This document shows, piece after piece, positions 9,787-18,712 of a stretch of DNA of 38,233 bases. The stretch is from the NCBI GenBank assembly GCA_947367345.1, contig CANBDL010000005.1, positions 1 to 38,233 of the forward strand, given 5' to 3'. Each line of letters opens with the position of its first letter. The first letter of the stretch is position 1. The stretch comes from an uncultured Alphaproteobacteria bacterium. GTDB lineage: Bacteria; Pseudomonadota; Alphaproteobacteria; RUG11792. Made by a program: the position numbers and the translations under genes. The notes beneath the pieces are model-generated. The model saw only the letters and a program-made list of their open reading frames with translations. It made no database searches and was not told the origin of the DNA.

Positions 9787-11016
9787 CTAATACCTATCAA
9801 TTAACATTAATCCACGTCTTTTATGATTATAAATATCTTTGGATATTAACATTAAACGACCAATTATCATTTCATCAAGAGACATACTAGAATCACGAAC
9901 ATACATCAATCTACACACAGTTTCATCATATTTTCTTAATATATCAACATTACGAATTTTATAAATACTACACATATTGGATGAACTTATAAAGCCCCTC
10001 ATAGACTCTGACATCTTTTGAGCCTCAACAACTATCTCTGAATTCTTATCCTCGCGCTTCTCTATAAATTTTTGTATATGGTTTAAAATAATTTGCATTA
10101 TATCATTTGTTGCGATATTGAATTTTTCATCATAATATACAGACAAATAAGTAACATCTTTATTTCTATATACCTGTACCGCAAACTTTTTTAACAGATG
10201 TTTGTCAACATCTTTTAGTTTTAGATCATTATTTATGTAAACTATATGAGACTGAAGATGAGAAATATATTCGTCCTTGTATTTATCTATATAATCTTTA
10301 ATACCATCACATATATTTTTAAAATCTATTTTTTTATGCTTTTGTATGCGCAAAAACCTTATAAAATCAACAAATTCCTGCAAGTATGTACAAACAAAAG
10401 CGTTGAATAAAATGTCAGCCATCTTTGAGTGCACTGCTAGCAATTCATCATCTTGAACTCTTATCCAATGATCCTCAGCATTTGATACAATTTTAACCTC
10501 AATATTAGTAAATGCTTCGTTATTTCTCTTAATTATATCAATTATACCTGATAATACAGGGTCTCTTGGTATATTAGACATGTAATTTTGAGACACATAA
10601 TTTGTTTGATTAGTAAATGTATTATCAAGATTATTGTGTATATCTGCACTAATTATTTTATGTTCCTTACCGAATTTGCAATAATGCTTTACCAAAAGAC
10701 AAAATATCTCTATATTTTCTTTTTCAAAACATAAGTTAACTCTATCCTTAATTGTATTTTGAATATTCGTAACTTCATTCATACTTGTTGCCATATCATA
10801 TATTTCTTGGTCATATTTAAATATCGCGCAGTAGTTTTTCACGTCTCTGTATTTTACAAGGTAAAAAACACTGTCATCATAGAATATATCTCGATCTGTA
10901 TTTCTTGTATTAATTTTTGTCGCAGCATTTCTGTCATTATCTTTGCATAGAAGACAATCGTTTGTGCGCAACAAGGCAACAAGTATTAGTATTATTGATA
11001 CATATCGACTAATCAC
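9787..11016 (-). CDS. Hypothetical exported protein (orphan)
   Basis: This 409-residue protein matches no family I recognise. It begins at GTG (11016) with MISRYVSIILILVALLRTND, a short basic start and a hydrophobic core that look like a Sec signal peptide. The rest is mostly polar, predicted helical and Ile/Asn/Lys-rich, with about ten scattered Cys, some of which could pair if the protein is periplasmic. No internal repeats or membrane segments are obvious. The C-terminal part (RLMLISKDIYNHKRRG) faintly recalls the end of an M16-peptidase-like domain, but this is too weak to use. It stands alone between Rpn nuclease 1 and the MucR gene, on their strand, with gaps of about 480 and 200 bp. 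Confidence 0.6.
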   Translation of the reverse strand: MISRYVSIILILVALLRTNDCLLCKDNDRNAATKINTRNTDRDIFYDDSVFYLVKYRDVKNYCAIFKYDQEIYDMATSMNEVTNIQNTIKDRVNLCFEKENIEIFCLLVKHYCKFGKEHKIISADIHNNLDNTFTNQTNYVSQNYMSNIPRDPVLSGIIDIIKRNNEAFTNIEVKIVSNAEDHWIRVQDDELLAVHSKMADILFNAFVCTYLQEFVDFIRFLRIQKHKKIDFKNICDGIKDYIDKYKDEYISHLQSHIVYINNDLKLKDVDKHLLKKFAVQVYRNKDVTYLSVYYDEKFNIATNDIMQIILNHIQKFIEKREDKNSEIVVEAQKMSESMRGFISSSNMCSIYKIRNVDILRKYDETVCRLMYVRDSSMSLDEMIIGRLMLISKDIYNHKRRGLMLIDRY

Positions 11017-11173
11017 GACAATACAACAAAAACACCATCAATGTACATAAAGACTAGCACTATATAGTTAATTTTATATTAATTTGTGAGATCACAACGA
11101 AGAAAATATTGATACAATACAATAATCCAATTAATATATCATGCTGTATTGAAACAAATCAAATAAAAGATAA

Positions 11174-11193
11174 TGCGACGATGATACATCGCA
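11174..11193 (-). terminator. Possible terminator of mucR-like gene
   Basis: On the minus strand TGCGATG (11193-11187) pairs with CGTCGCA (11180-11174) with one G-U pair and a 6-nt loop. TTATCTTTTATTTG follows. The G-U pair would be an A-C mismatch on the plus strand, which supports the minus strand. Confidence 0.5.
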
Positions 11194-11220
11194 CTAATTT
11201 TTAAGCTGGAGCTTCTACTA

Positions 11221-11652
11221 TTATGCAACCTTCTTTTTCTTGGAAGAACCGAAGCCAGCTGATTTTGCTATTTGACTACGACGCTTTGCGTAGTTAGGAG
11301 CTACAACAGGATAATCTGTTGGGAGATTCCATCTCTCCTTGTATTGAGCTATTGTCATACCATAAACTGTGTTAAGGTGTCTCTTGAGCATCTGAAGCTT
11401 TTTTCCATCTTCTAGACAAATTATGTAGTCGTCGTGCACAGAATCCTCGATTGAGATTGACTTGTGCATCATAGGTCTCTTCTGCTCCATCTCTGTTTCG
11501 ATAGATAGCTGATGAATCATTGAAGACAAGCTCTTAAGTACATCTCCCATATTATCGATCTCTACTTTATGATTTGGATTAGAAATATATGCTGCACCCA
11601 ACTTTATTGTCAATTCCAACAAGTTGTTAACTTGATTGTTGCTTTCTGACAT
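11221..11652 (-). CDS. MucR/Ros-family regulator with altered zinc ligands
   Basis: Ros/MucR proteins are alphaproteobacterial DNA-binding regulators, some acting as H-NS-like global silencers, with a prokaryotic zinc finger. The 143-residue sequence has an N-terminal helical segment and the DNA-binding block CLEDGKKLQMLKRHL, then YKERWNLPTDYPVVAPNYA, ending in a basic KKKK tail. In Ros the ligands are Cys-x2-Cys-x9-His-x4-His. Here the matching residues are Cys79, Asp82, His92 and Tyr97, so the second Cys and last His are replaced. Related Ros-like proteins with Asp in the second position, or without zinc, are known. A promoter lies at 11687-11715. The gene is monocistronic and diverges from the MFS pair. 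Confidence 0.88.
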   Translation of the reverse strand: MSESNNQVNNLLELTIKLGAAYISNPNHKVEIDNMGDVLKSLSSMIHQLSIETEMEQKRPMMHKSISIEDSVHDDYIICLEDGKKLQMLKRHLNTVYGMTIAQYKERWNLPTDYPVVAPNYAKRRSQIAKSAGFGSSKKKKVA

Positions 11653-11686
11653 TGTTAAATTCCAAAAAAAACTATTTCATAACTAT

Positions 11687-11715
11687 ATTGTAGTATAATC
11701 TGCTCAATAAATCAA
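11687..11715 (-). promoter_or_regulatory. Promoter of the mucR-like gene
   Basis: On the minus strand TTGATT (11715-11710), a 17-bp spacer and TACAAT (11692-11687) form a good sigma-70 promoter ending 34 nt before the start codon. Confidence 0.55.
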
Positions 11716-11865
11716 TATGTAAAATAATTTTATTTAAAAAAATAAATTATTTTTTTATAAATCAAATCTACACGATACTAAAAATTTCTTAGATTGTATT
11801 CATGGCATGTAATGTGTTATATTTTCTGGGTCAGGTCATATAGCTATCTCCGGATATATCATTTC

Positions 11866-13128
11866 ATGTTTAAGCTGTCTGTATTGAAGCGCCTCAGGCC
11901 CAATATTTTACTTGTACCCAAAACCGTCTTATATGTCGGTATATACTCCATGATGTTAAATCTTTCTTCTGCAGTTGTATACGCTAATATAGGTCTATTA
12001 CTTACAAAAAATGTTGGAATTAACAGTGCTCAATTCGGTATTTTTGAATCTATTGTTACGTTTTTGGGTTATAGCGCTAGATTTATATGCGGGTGGGTAA
12101 GCGACTACATTAAAAACCGAAAGATAGTAATAATTATTGGCTGCATAGCTGTTATGTCGTCAAACATTTTATTAGCATACTCAGCTTCAATGCTCTTTGC
12201 AATCTTCACTAGATGTCTTGGTAGACTAGGACATGGACTACAATCTGTATCGAGAGCACTCCTTATAAACGATGTCACAGACAAAAGAAATAAGGGAATT
12301 GCATATGGGATATCGCGCAGTCTTGGTACATTTGGGTCTCTTGTAGGAACTCTTGGGCTATACATATTTACAGAAAAATTTACATACAGTATAGACGTAA
12401 CAAAGCTAGTTTTTTTTATGTCAATCCCGCCATTAATAGCAGCTATATTTGTTGCAAAAAAGATTGAAGAACCCAAAACAAACGTTAGTACAAACAACAG
12501 TGCACACAACAATCGCACAGACAAGCCAAGTCATAATATATTTAGCGGCATATACAGGCTTGGTGGTAAATTCTGGTTATTCATGGTGGTTTCAATTTTA
12601 TTTTCTTCTGTATGTGTAAGTGATGTTTTAGTTATGACAGCAGCAGTAAAAAAATACAATACAACAGAGAACGCAGTAAATCTGATGTCTACATTAATGA
12701 GCTCTTCGGCTGTTATTGCAGGATACATATGCGGATATTTATCCGAGAGAATCGGTAAATACAGAATACTACTGATTGTTTTTTTCTTGAAATTTATTGC
12801 ACAATGTTGGATTGGACAAGACGTAGAATATCATTCTTTTCTATGCGCCCTATGTATATCTGGTATACCTATGATTGTTTTACAAAATATCCCTGAATCT
12901 ATAGTTGCTGACCTTGCGCCAAAGGAGCATAGCGGCATTGCGTTCGGAATCTACTATTCCTTGATAGCATTGTCAATCGGCTTCGGATCTTCTGTATTTG
13001 GAAAATTATTAATGCATCACGGCATGCCTGAAGCTATGCATATGCTTTCTCATGTTAGCTTTATTGTATTGTGCTTACTGGTTCTATTCGAGATGTTCGG
13101 ATTTTTGCGAAATACCAATAAGAACTAG
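11866..13128 (+). CDS. MFS transporter (tandem copy 1)
   Basis: This 420-residue protein has about 12 hydrophobic segments in two halves, joined by a polar loop rich in Asn/Thr at about residues 210-225. The motif-A position between TM2 and TM3 reads GWVSDYIKNRK, and the matching place in the second half reads GYLSERIGKYR. This is the layout of a major facilitator superfamily exchanger or symporter. The substrate cannot be inferred; in intracellular bacteria such carriers often import host metabolites. The frame opens at 11794, but ATG 11866 (MFKLSVLKRLRP) gives a normal cytoplasmic N-terminus. A TG-T-TATATT box near 11815 could be its -10. The next MFS gene starts 8 nt after the stop. Confidence 0.85.
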   Translation: MFKLSVLKRLRPNILLVPKTVLYVGIYSMMLNLSSAVVYANIGLLLTKNVGINSAQFGIFESIVTFLGYSARFICGWVSDYIKNRKIVIIIGCIAVMSSNILLAYSASMLFAIFTRCLGRLGHGLQSVSRALLINDVTDKRNKGIAYGISRSLGTFGSLVGTLGLYIFTEKFTYSIDVTKLVFFMSIPPLIAAIFVAKKIEEPKTNVSTNNSAHNNRTDKPSHNIFSGIYRLGGKFWLFMVVSILFSSVCVSDVLVMTAAVKKYNTTENAVNLMSTLMSSSAVIAGYICGYLSERIGKYRILLIVFFLKFIAQCWIGQDVEYHSFLCALCISGIPMIVLQNIPESIVADLAPKEHSGIAFGIYYSLIALSIGFGSSVFGKLLMHHGMPEAMHMLSHVSFIVLCLLVLFEMFGFLRNTNKN

Positions 13129-13136
13129 ATGTAAAT

Positions 13137-14411
13137 ATGTCAGATACAATGAGTTCCATCGTATTACATCGTAATGCAGAACAGGGTTTGTATAGAATAA
13201 TCGCTGCACAAAATAATAAATATATCTTATTCTCCGGCTTTTGTTTTGGTATCGCTGGGTCTCTATCATTGTCTCTGCTGCCTAATTTTGTACGCAATAT
13301 CATGGGGTGTGACGCAAAATCCTTCGGAGACATGAACGCCATCATCCTAGCAATAGCATTCGCATTAAGATCATGTTCTACATTTGCAATTGATATTGTT
13401 GCAGACAAAAAAACATTTCTAAAGATTGGAATTATAATAGCCTTAATCAGTAAGGCATTTATGGTTTTATCTTTCTCGATATTTATGATATTCATAGCAA
13501 AGATTATGGATCGTGTATCGAAGGGGGTAAGGACATCATCAATAAATTTCATGATATGCGATAACAATATATCTGGCAAACATAGCGATGTTAAACTTTT
13601 TTCCCAATACGATGCATCACATACAACAGGAATATTGTGCGGGCTATTTCTTGTTAAAATGATTTGTAGTATCGAAATAAATGAAAATTTAAAATACAGA
13701 CTTGTATTTCTCTTGTCAATTCCATTTTTACTCTATTCTTATGCTCTTGCAAACAAAATTATCGCACTAGATGCCAATAAACATAACGATAATAACAAAG
13801 TATTGCACAAAATTACATATGATAATTTCATAGCATTAGTATTACGAACAAAACTTTTACCAAAAAAATATTGGCTCAATTTACTGTATATTTTTATAGT
13901 TATGCTCTCTTATTACGATATTGGGTTCCTACAATTCAAAAGCTGCGACCTTGGTATTACTAACGACAAGATTGCAATACACCAAATAATTTATAATGTA
14001 TTCATCATTATATCATCAATAATTAGTGCAAAAATATTGTTCGTTTTGAACAGTAGAACAAGATTTCTAATTGGGTCTACTCTATCCTGTTTTGCAAATT
14101 TGATAGGTATATTCGCGTCAAATTACACATCAATGATGTTTGTCTATATATTTGGAGGCTTACATATTGGAATAATGCATGGACTCATGTACTCAATTCT
14201 AACTGGATGTATACAGCCAAATCTTACAAAAAATGGGCTAGCAATTTTTTATCTTTCCGAAGCTGTCGCTCTTTTTATTGGCAATATTTTTGCTGGAAGA
14301 ATGGGTGACATAGCAATATTTTTCAGTCTGCCACAATCATCTGGTCCATTTATATTCGGAATCATATTGTCGTCTATTGCAATATTATGTGCAACAAGAA
14401 TAAAAGATTGA
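13137..14411 (+). CDS. MFS transporter (tandem copy 2)
   Basis: This 424-residue membrane protein has about 12 hydrophobic segments. The family is recognisable from FSGFCFGIAGSLSLSLLPNF at TM1, the loop DIVADKKTFLKIG where motif A would lie, and the charged AKIMDRVSKGVRTSSIN segment after TM4. It is clearly diverged from copy 1 and not a recent duplicate. It starts 8 nt after copy 1 stops, so the two are almost certainly one operon. The pair could transport related substrates or act as a two-subunit unit, but nothing in the sequence decides this. Confidence 0.8.
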   Translation: MSDTMSSIVLHRNAEQGLYRIIAAQNNKYILFSGFCFGIAGSLSLSLLPNFVRNIMGCDAKSFGDMNAIILAIAFALRSCSTFAIDIVADKKTFLKIGIIIALISKAFMVLSFSIFMIFIAKIMDRVSKGVRTSSINFMICDNNISGKHSDVKLFSQYDASHTTGILCGLFLVKMICSIEINENLKYRLVFLLSIPFLLYSYALANKIIALDANKHNDNNKVLHKITYDNFIALVLRTKLLPKKYWLNLLYIFIVMLSYYDIGFLQFKSCDLGITNDKIAIHQIIYNVFIIISSIISAKILFVLNSRTRFLIGSTLSCFANLIGIFASNYTSMMFVYIFGGLHIGIMHGLMYSILTGCIQPNLTKNGLAIFYLSEAVALFIGNIFAGRMGDIAIFFSLPQSSGPFIFGIILSSIAILCATRIKD

Positions 14412-14458
14412 ATATTGAAAGTAACAATTTTTCAGACTAACATAACACAATTTATAAT

Positions 14459-14486
14459 AAAAAAGCCCAGACAAAATAGCCTGAGC
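14459..14486 (-). terminator. Terminator of the M16-like exported protein gene
   Basis: On the minus strand GCTCAG (14486-14481) pairs with CTGGGC (14470-14465), with one G-U pair and a 10-nt loop, followed directly by TTTTTTAT. The same pairing on the plus strand would have an A-C mismatch and no T-run, so it serves the minus-strand gene at 14506. Confidence 0.75.
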
Positions 14487-14505
14487 ACTACGCCATAATT
14501 CTAAA

Positions 14506-15825
14506 TTACAAAGAAGAATGATGTCTAAAAAAATGCGATCTCAAGGCTGGTCTAAACCATGTGTCGTCCATAAAATCATAGTCATAATCAAAATCATTAA
14601 AATATGAGCAGGAGCCAGAATTGCACATATTCTTATTGTTGATATCCCCATCCTTCATCTTAAACATTAGCTTTTTCTTGATGCCGGCAACGTCCCCAAT
14701 CTTAATACTGTCTAGAGAATTCTGCAAATTATTCAATATATTTGAAGCAGAAATATCTCCAAGAGACTGATCTACAAGAGTTATTGTATAATATAACCAC
14801 TGCACACTATTCATATTATTTAATTCTGATTTTATCCTATTTTTCGCTTTCTTTAGTTTTTCATCATCTATCTTGAGATCTTCCAATATTTTAGCAATAC
14901 TTACATTCTTGATATTTGCGCTACATTTATATCTAATTGAGAAGTTATTTTTTTCAAAATTAATTGACGCCTCAAATTGAGGGATATCATTCAAGATTGC
15001 CAAAAGTAACTGAAGAATCAATATTTGTTGAGCAGTATCCACCGAATTAAGATCGTAGCGTACCTGCAATATACGCGACCTACTCTCTTCAGACTTATTA
15101 TCCTGGGATCCATTTTCGCCCCTGCTCCTCACAATTCTTGACATCGATTCTGATTCGCCAACATAAGTAGGATAAATAGTCTCATTCGTTTTACTATTCT
15201 TTTTCGTACTTGTCTGATTATCTAATACCTTTGTATTATTTTCTATTGCCCTGAGTTCATCAACAAATGCTTCACTAACTCCGGAATATATAACAAAAGC
15301 ATTGCTTGGATGGAAAGTCCTTGCGACCCCCTCTTTAATTTTATCTTTGCACTCATTATAGATCATAGGAGCTCCATCAAGACCTGTCATTATATCAAGA
15401 ACTCCAAGCATTCTGTTCTTTTCCTCGTTTAATATAGTAGATCTTGTACCGTTGGATTGGGCTGAATATATTATGTATATCATGTTATTCTTGTTCAGAA
15501 TTCCTCTTTGCTTGATTGTATTCTCCATGTGTCTTAATAAATACAATGTATCCTCGTTCTTTTTGTACCCGAATACTATATATTTGTGCTGCTTATCATC
15601 TTTTATTCTAACTGCTGTTATTTGGTTATCTAATTTTTTGACTGACACGGGATTTGCATCTTCTTTGGCATAATTTGACTTATCATTGCTTGACGCATTC
15701 TTTACGGAAGCAGAATTCTTGTTGCTTGCTTGATTGTCCTGAGAACAAAATGAAGATGGAATGCAAAATGCATATAGACAAACCATAAAAGCTGTTAAGT
15801 CTTTCTTAAGCATACTAGACACCAT
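14506..15825 (-). CDS. Exported M16-peptidase-like protein lacking the zinc motif
   Basis: This 439-residue protein begins MVSSMLKKDLTAFMVCLYAF, a Sec signal peptide, then a Ser/Asn/Lys-rich linker. The body follows the order of an M16 (insulinase/PqqL) domain pair. A DTLYLLRHMENTI block stands where active members have HxxEH. FHPSNAFVIYSGVSEAFVDEL (about 171-191) resembles the strand-turn before the first domain end. DDEKLKKAKNRIKSEL, followed later by SLDSIKIGDVAGIKKKL, resembles the end of the second domain. The zinc motif reads YLLRH, so two of three key residues are absent and peptidase activity is unlikely. The family call is my inference from pattern. The start is set by AGGA 9 nt upstream of ATG 15825; the frame itself extends to 15888. 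The tail is rich in Asp, Phe and Tyr. Confidence 0.5.
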   Translation of the reverse strand: MVSSMLKKDLTAFMVCLYAFCIPSSFCSQDNQASNKNSASVKNASSNDKSNYAKEDANPVSVKKLDNQITAVRIKDDKQHKYIVFGYKKNEDTLYLLRHMENTIKQRGILNKNNMIYIIYSAQSNGTRSTILNEEKNRMLGVLDIMTGLDGAPMIYNECKDKIKEGVARTFHPSNAFVIYSGVSEAFVDELRAIENNTKVLDNQTSTKKNSKTNETIYPTYVGESESMSRIVRSRGENGSQDNKSEESRSRILQVRYDLNSVDTAQQILILQLLLAILNDIPQFEASINFEKNNFSIRYKCSANIKNVSIAKILEDLKIDDEKLKKAKNRIKSELNNMNSVQWLYYTITLVDQSLGDISASNILNNLQNSLDSIKIGDVAGIKKKLMFKMKDGDINNKNMCNSGSCSYFNDFDYDYDFMDDTWFRPALRSHFFRHHSSL

Positions 15826-16052
15826 AAAAACAATTCCTGACCTAGCTACAGTATAACATATCGCATAACATTTATGCAAGATTAGCATGAATTATTTTGT
15901 ATTTATACTATACATCTTGTGCTAACAATCGAAATTAACTATAGATATATCTATAAATTACGTTTTATCATCTTGATTACAAACTACGTATCCGAACAAC
16001 ATACAATGTATTATCAATATTTATAATTGTATATACTATAAAATTATATATC

Positions 16053-17111
16053 TCAACAAGATTTACATATTATATCACATATTTTTTTCTTTGTATCTTC
16101 GATCCTCATTGACGCAAGGTTATTACTCATACTCGTCATGACATCTAAATCTTGTATTATTTTTAAAATCATATCAGCCATGTCCTTGTCAGTCATGCGA
16201 TCTTCCCAGTATATTTCTGCAGCATTTCTATTGTATAAATACAATGCATTATATGTTTGATCACCGTTTATAGACTGAAGAAGCGGTATTAATATTGATG
16301 GTTTTGCGAATCCTATAATTTCAAACACAGAAGATGCTCCTGAGCGTGATATTACCAGATCAGATTCTTTATACAGGTCTCCGATATTATCAAAAAACGG
16401 CTTAACGACATGCTTTATTTTAAGTTTATCGTATAGATCTGTAACCGCAACAAGATCTTCTTGTAATACCTGATGATATACAAATATATCCTTAGTCTTA
16501 GCTACCATTGCAATTGCCTTCACAACTACTGTTGAAAAAATTTTGGCGCCTTGGCTACCACCTATTATCAAGACAGTCGCTGTATTCGTATATGTTTTTG
16601 GACAACAATTTTTGTATTCGTCATCAAATCTTGTGGGATTACCTACGTATACCGTGTTTTTACACCGAGATTGTACACCATCAAAAGACATGATAGCTAT
16701 GTTTGCCATACGGCATAACAGAGCATTCGCCTTTCCAATGACAGCGTTCTGCTCATGCACAACAGTTTTTATACCAAGAATTTGCGCGGCAAACGTCGGT
16801 GGCACCGATGGATAACCACCAAAGCCCACCACCATGCATATCTTTTTTCTACAGAACAGGAATTTAACAAAGAACCTTGCTATGTTCAGGATCAAAAACA
16901 TATACAAAAGTATACGAGGATACGTCCTTGAATAAAACTTATACGCGTCAAGTTTATACTTGTCCGGTAAGTACTTTATACCGCGATTATCAGTTATAAA
17001 CATACATCTATATCCGCGACTTACCATCTCGTCAGCAAGAGACACGGCCGGGAACACATGTCCACCAGTACCTCCGGCAGCAAAAATAATTACTTTGTCT
17101 TTACCATGCAT
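16053..17111 (-). CDS. murG: UDP-GlcNAc:lipid I N-acetylglucosaminyltransferase MurG
   Basis: MurG adds GlcNAc to lipid I to make lipid II at the inner face of the membrane. The GT-B fold is clear: the N-terminal glycine loop GGTGGHVFPA starts at residue 13, VVHEQNAVIGKAN lies in the acceptor domain, LIIGGSQGAKIFS begins the C-terminal domain, and DLVISRSGASSVFEIIGF is the donor-binding block. At 352 residues it is full length. The ATG overlaps the dnaX stop in TAATG, so translation is probably coupled. A murG after dnaX is not the usual dcw-cluster setting, which shows that wall genes are scattered in this genome. Confidence 0.95.
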   Translation of the reverse strand: MHGKDKVIIFAAGGTGGHVFPAVSLADEMVSRGYRCMFITDNRGIKYLPDKYKLDAYKFYSRTYPRILLYMFLILNIARFFVKFLFCRKKICMVVGFGGYPSVPPTFAAQILGIKTVVHEQNAVIGKANALLCRMANIAIMSFDGVQSRCKNTVYVGNPTRFDDEYKNCCPKTYTNTATVLIIGGSQGAKIFSTVVVKAIAMVAKTKDIFVYHQVLQEDLVAVTDLYDKLKIKHVVKPFFDNIGDLYKESDLVISRSGASSVFEIIGFAKPSILIPLLQSINGDQTYNALYLYNRNAAEIYWEDRMTDKDMADMILKIIQDLDVMTSMSNNLASMRIEDTKKKICDIICKSC

Positions 17112-18529
17112 TAATCTTCATCCTGGTCTTGTTCTTCTTGTGAAGCTATGTATTCGTCTCCTTGTTGCTGGTATCCTTTATTTGCAATATTTATGCTGCC
17201 ATAGCTGTCATCGTCATGCGATTCATCTTTGTCATCTGAGCTATCGATGTTTTTTGGCAAGAGTGTTCTATCGATCTCAGACATATTTACAGCACCAAAA
17301 CTCTTTTTTATTTCACCAAGTATATCTATTTCCGACTTTTTTACATGTGGTGTCTTGATTTTTTCTCCAACTATTTCTGATATTTTCTGAGCAAGATCCT
17401 GTTGCTTAGTATTGAGCTTATAATCTTCATCTGAATCTGTGTAGTCTTCTGTATTAATTTGAGAATCACCTGAGAATTGAGATGTCTTCGCAATTATTAC
17501 TATAGAACACGACAATACCTGATACGCGTTTACTAATCCATTAAAGTATTGCGATTGATTCAATAGTATTTGCCATGCATACAGCAGAGTATTCTTACTA
17601 AATTCTTCATGCTTCTTGTCCAACGTTTTTTCGACTATCATTTTATATAGCGAGTTCTGTAGGCCCTTAAAAACCATATAAGGATCCGCCGAAGACTCGA
17701 TAAGGTGGTGGCAGAACCTAAGAGCGTCATAGTCCTTGCCGAGCAAAGCAAGCTGCAGCAGATTCCGTATATCTGATTCCGTACTGCTGCCAAGAACATG
17801 TACAATTGCTGCCTTGGTAATTTTCTCGCCGCCACAGTACATGATAGTTTGCTCGAGCAACGATATTGCATCTCTCGCAGATCCTTGCGCTTCTGAAGCA
17901 ATCAGGTTTGCTGCCTCACTGCCTATTTCCTGTGATTCGCTTTTGCATATATACTTAACACGGTCGGCTATAATACTATCGGGAATTTGATTCAGCTGAA
18001 ACGTAACGCATCTCGACAAAATCGTCTCGGGTACCTTATTTTTTTCAGTTGTAGCGAATACAAATTTGACGTGCTCCGGAGGCTCTTCCAGTGTTTTTAA
18101 AAGAGCGTTGAAAGCGCTTTTAGAAAGCATATGGACCTCATCTATGATAAATATTTTATATTTACCGTTGACTGGCGCATATTGACACGAATCTATTACG
18201 GATCTTATATCATCAACACCCGTTCTACTTGCCGCATCAAACTCGAGTACGTCAAGATGTTGGTCTTGGTCCATTGCAACACACGACTTACAAACACCGC
18301 ATGGATTTGATGTTGGGCCGTTATCACAATTTAGGCATCTCGCAAGTATTCTTGCTATGGTTGTCTTCCCAACCCCTCTTATACCGCAAAACAGGAATGC
18401 GTGAGGCATTTTACCTTGTTCGATTGCAGACTTGATTGACTTAGTCAAAACATCTTGGCCGATCAAGTCATCCAGCTTTTTTGGCCTGTATTTTCTGCTT
18501 AAAACTACGTAACCCAAGGAAGCCCCCAC
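17111..18529 (-). CDS. dnaX: DNA polymerase III subunit gamma/tau
   Basis: DnaX is the ATPase of the clamp loader. Walker A GIRGVGKTT is at 49-57, the zinc cysteines are Cys68, Cys77, Cys80 and Cys83 (NPCGVCKSC), Walker B is IIDEVHMLS at 128-136, and the sensor/SRC region is TTEKNKVPETILSRC. At 472 residues it is shorter than E. coli tau (643), and the C-terminal 100 residues are acidic and low complexity, so the polymerase- and helicase-binding parts are reduced or diverged. The frame begins with GTG (18529). TTG at 18517, giving MGYVVLSRKYRP after a GGGGG tract, is an equally good start. No slippery A-run suggesting a gamma frameshift was noticed. It is cotranscribed with murG. Confidence 0.93.
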   Translation of the reverse strand: MGASLGYVVLSRKYRPKKLDDLIGQDVLTKSIKSAIEQGKMPHAFLFCGIRGVGKTTIARILARCLNCDNGPTSNPCGVCKSCVAMDQDQHLDVLEFDAASRTGVDDIRSVIDSCQYAPVNGKYKIFIIDEVHMLSKSAFNALLKTLEEPPEHVKFVFATTEKNKVPETILSRCVTFQLNQIPDSIIADRVKYICKSESQEIGSEAANLIASEAQGSARDAISLLEQTIMYCGGEKITKAAIVHVLGSSTESDIRNLLQLALLGKDYDALRFCHHLIESSADPYMVFKGLQNSLYKMIVEKTLDKKHEEFSKNTLLYAWQILLNQSQYFNGLVNAYQVLSCSIVIIAKTSQFSGDSQINTEDYTDSDEDYKLNTKQQDLAQKISEIVGEKIKTPHVKKSEIDILGEIKKSFGAVNMSEIDRTLLPKNIDSSDDKDESHDDDSYGSINIANKGYQQQGDEYIASQEEQDQDED

Positions 18530-18550
18530 AAACGGATAGTTACAATCACA

Positions 18551-18580
18551 ATTGTATCAGCTGCCACCACAACATCACAA
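18551..18580 (-). promoter_or_regulatory. Promoter of dnaX-murG
   Basis: On the minus strand TTGTGA (18580-18575), an 18-bp spacer and TACAAT (18556-18551), with TG at 18559-18558 forming an extended -10. The predicted start is about 15 nt before the GTG start codon of dnaX. Confidence 0.5.
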
Positions 18581-18712
18581 GGACCGTATATATTAACAAC
18601 TAGTTAATTTATCTGGATTTTATACGCGTCAATACACTTAAAATACAATTTGCAATGGCAGAATTATATTATAGAAGTGTTATTGACTGACAATTATTTT
18701 AAAGGTGTTATT

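Noticed and set aside
17111-18529. Programmed frameshift in dnaX
   Set aside because: No A AAA AAG-type slippery run with a downstream hairpin was noticed in the coding strand.
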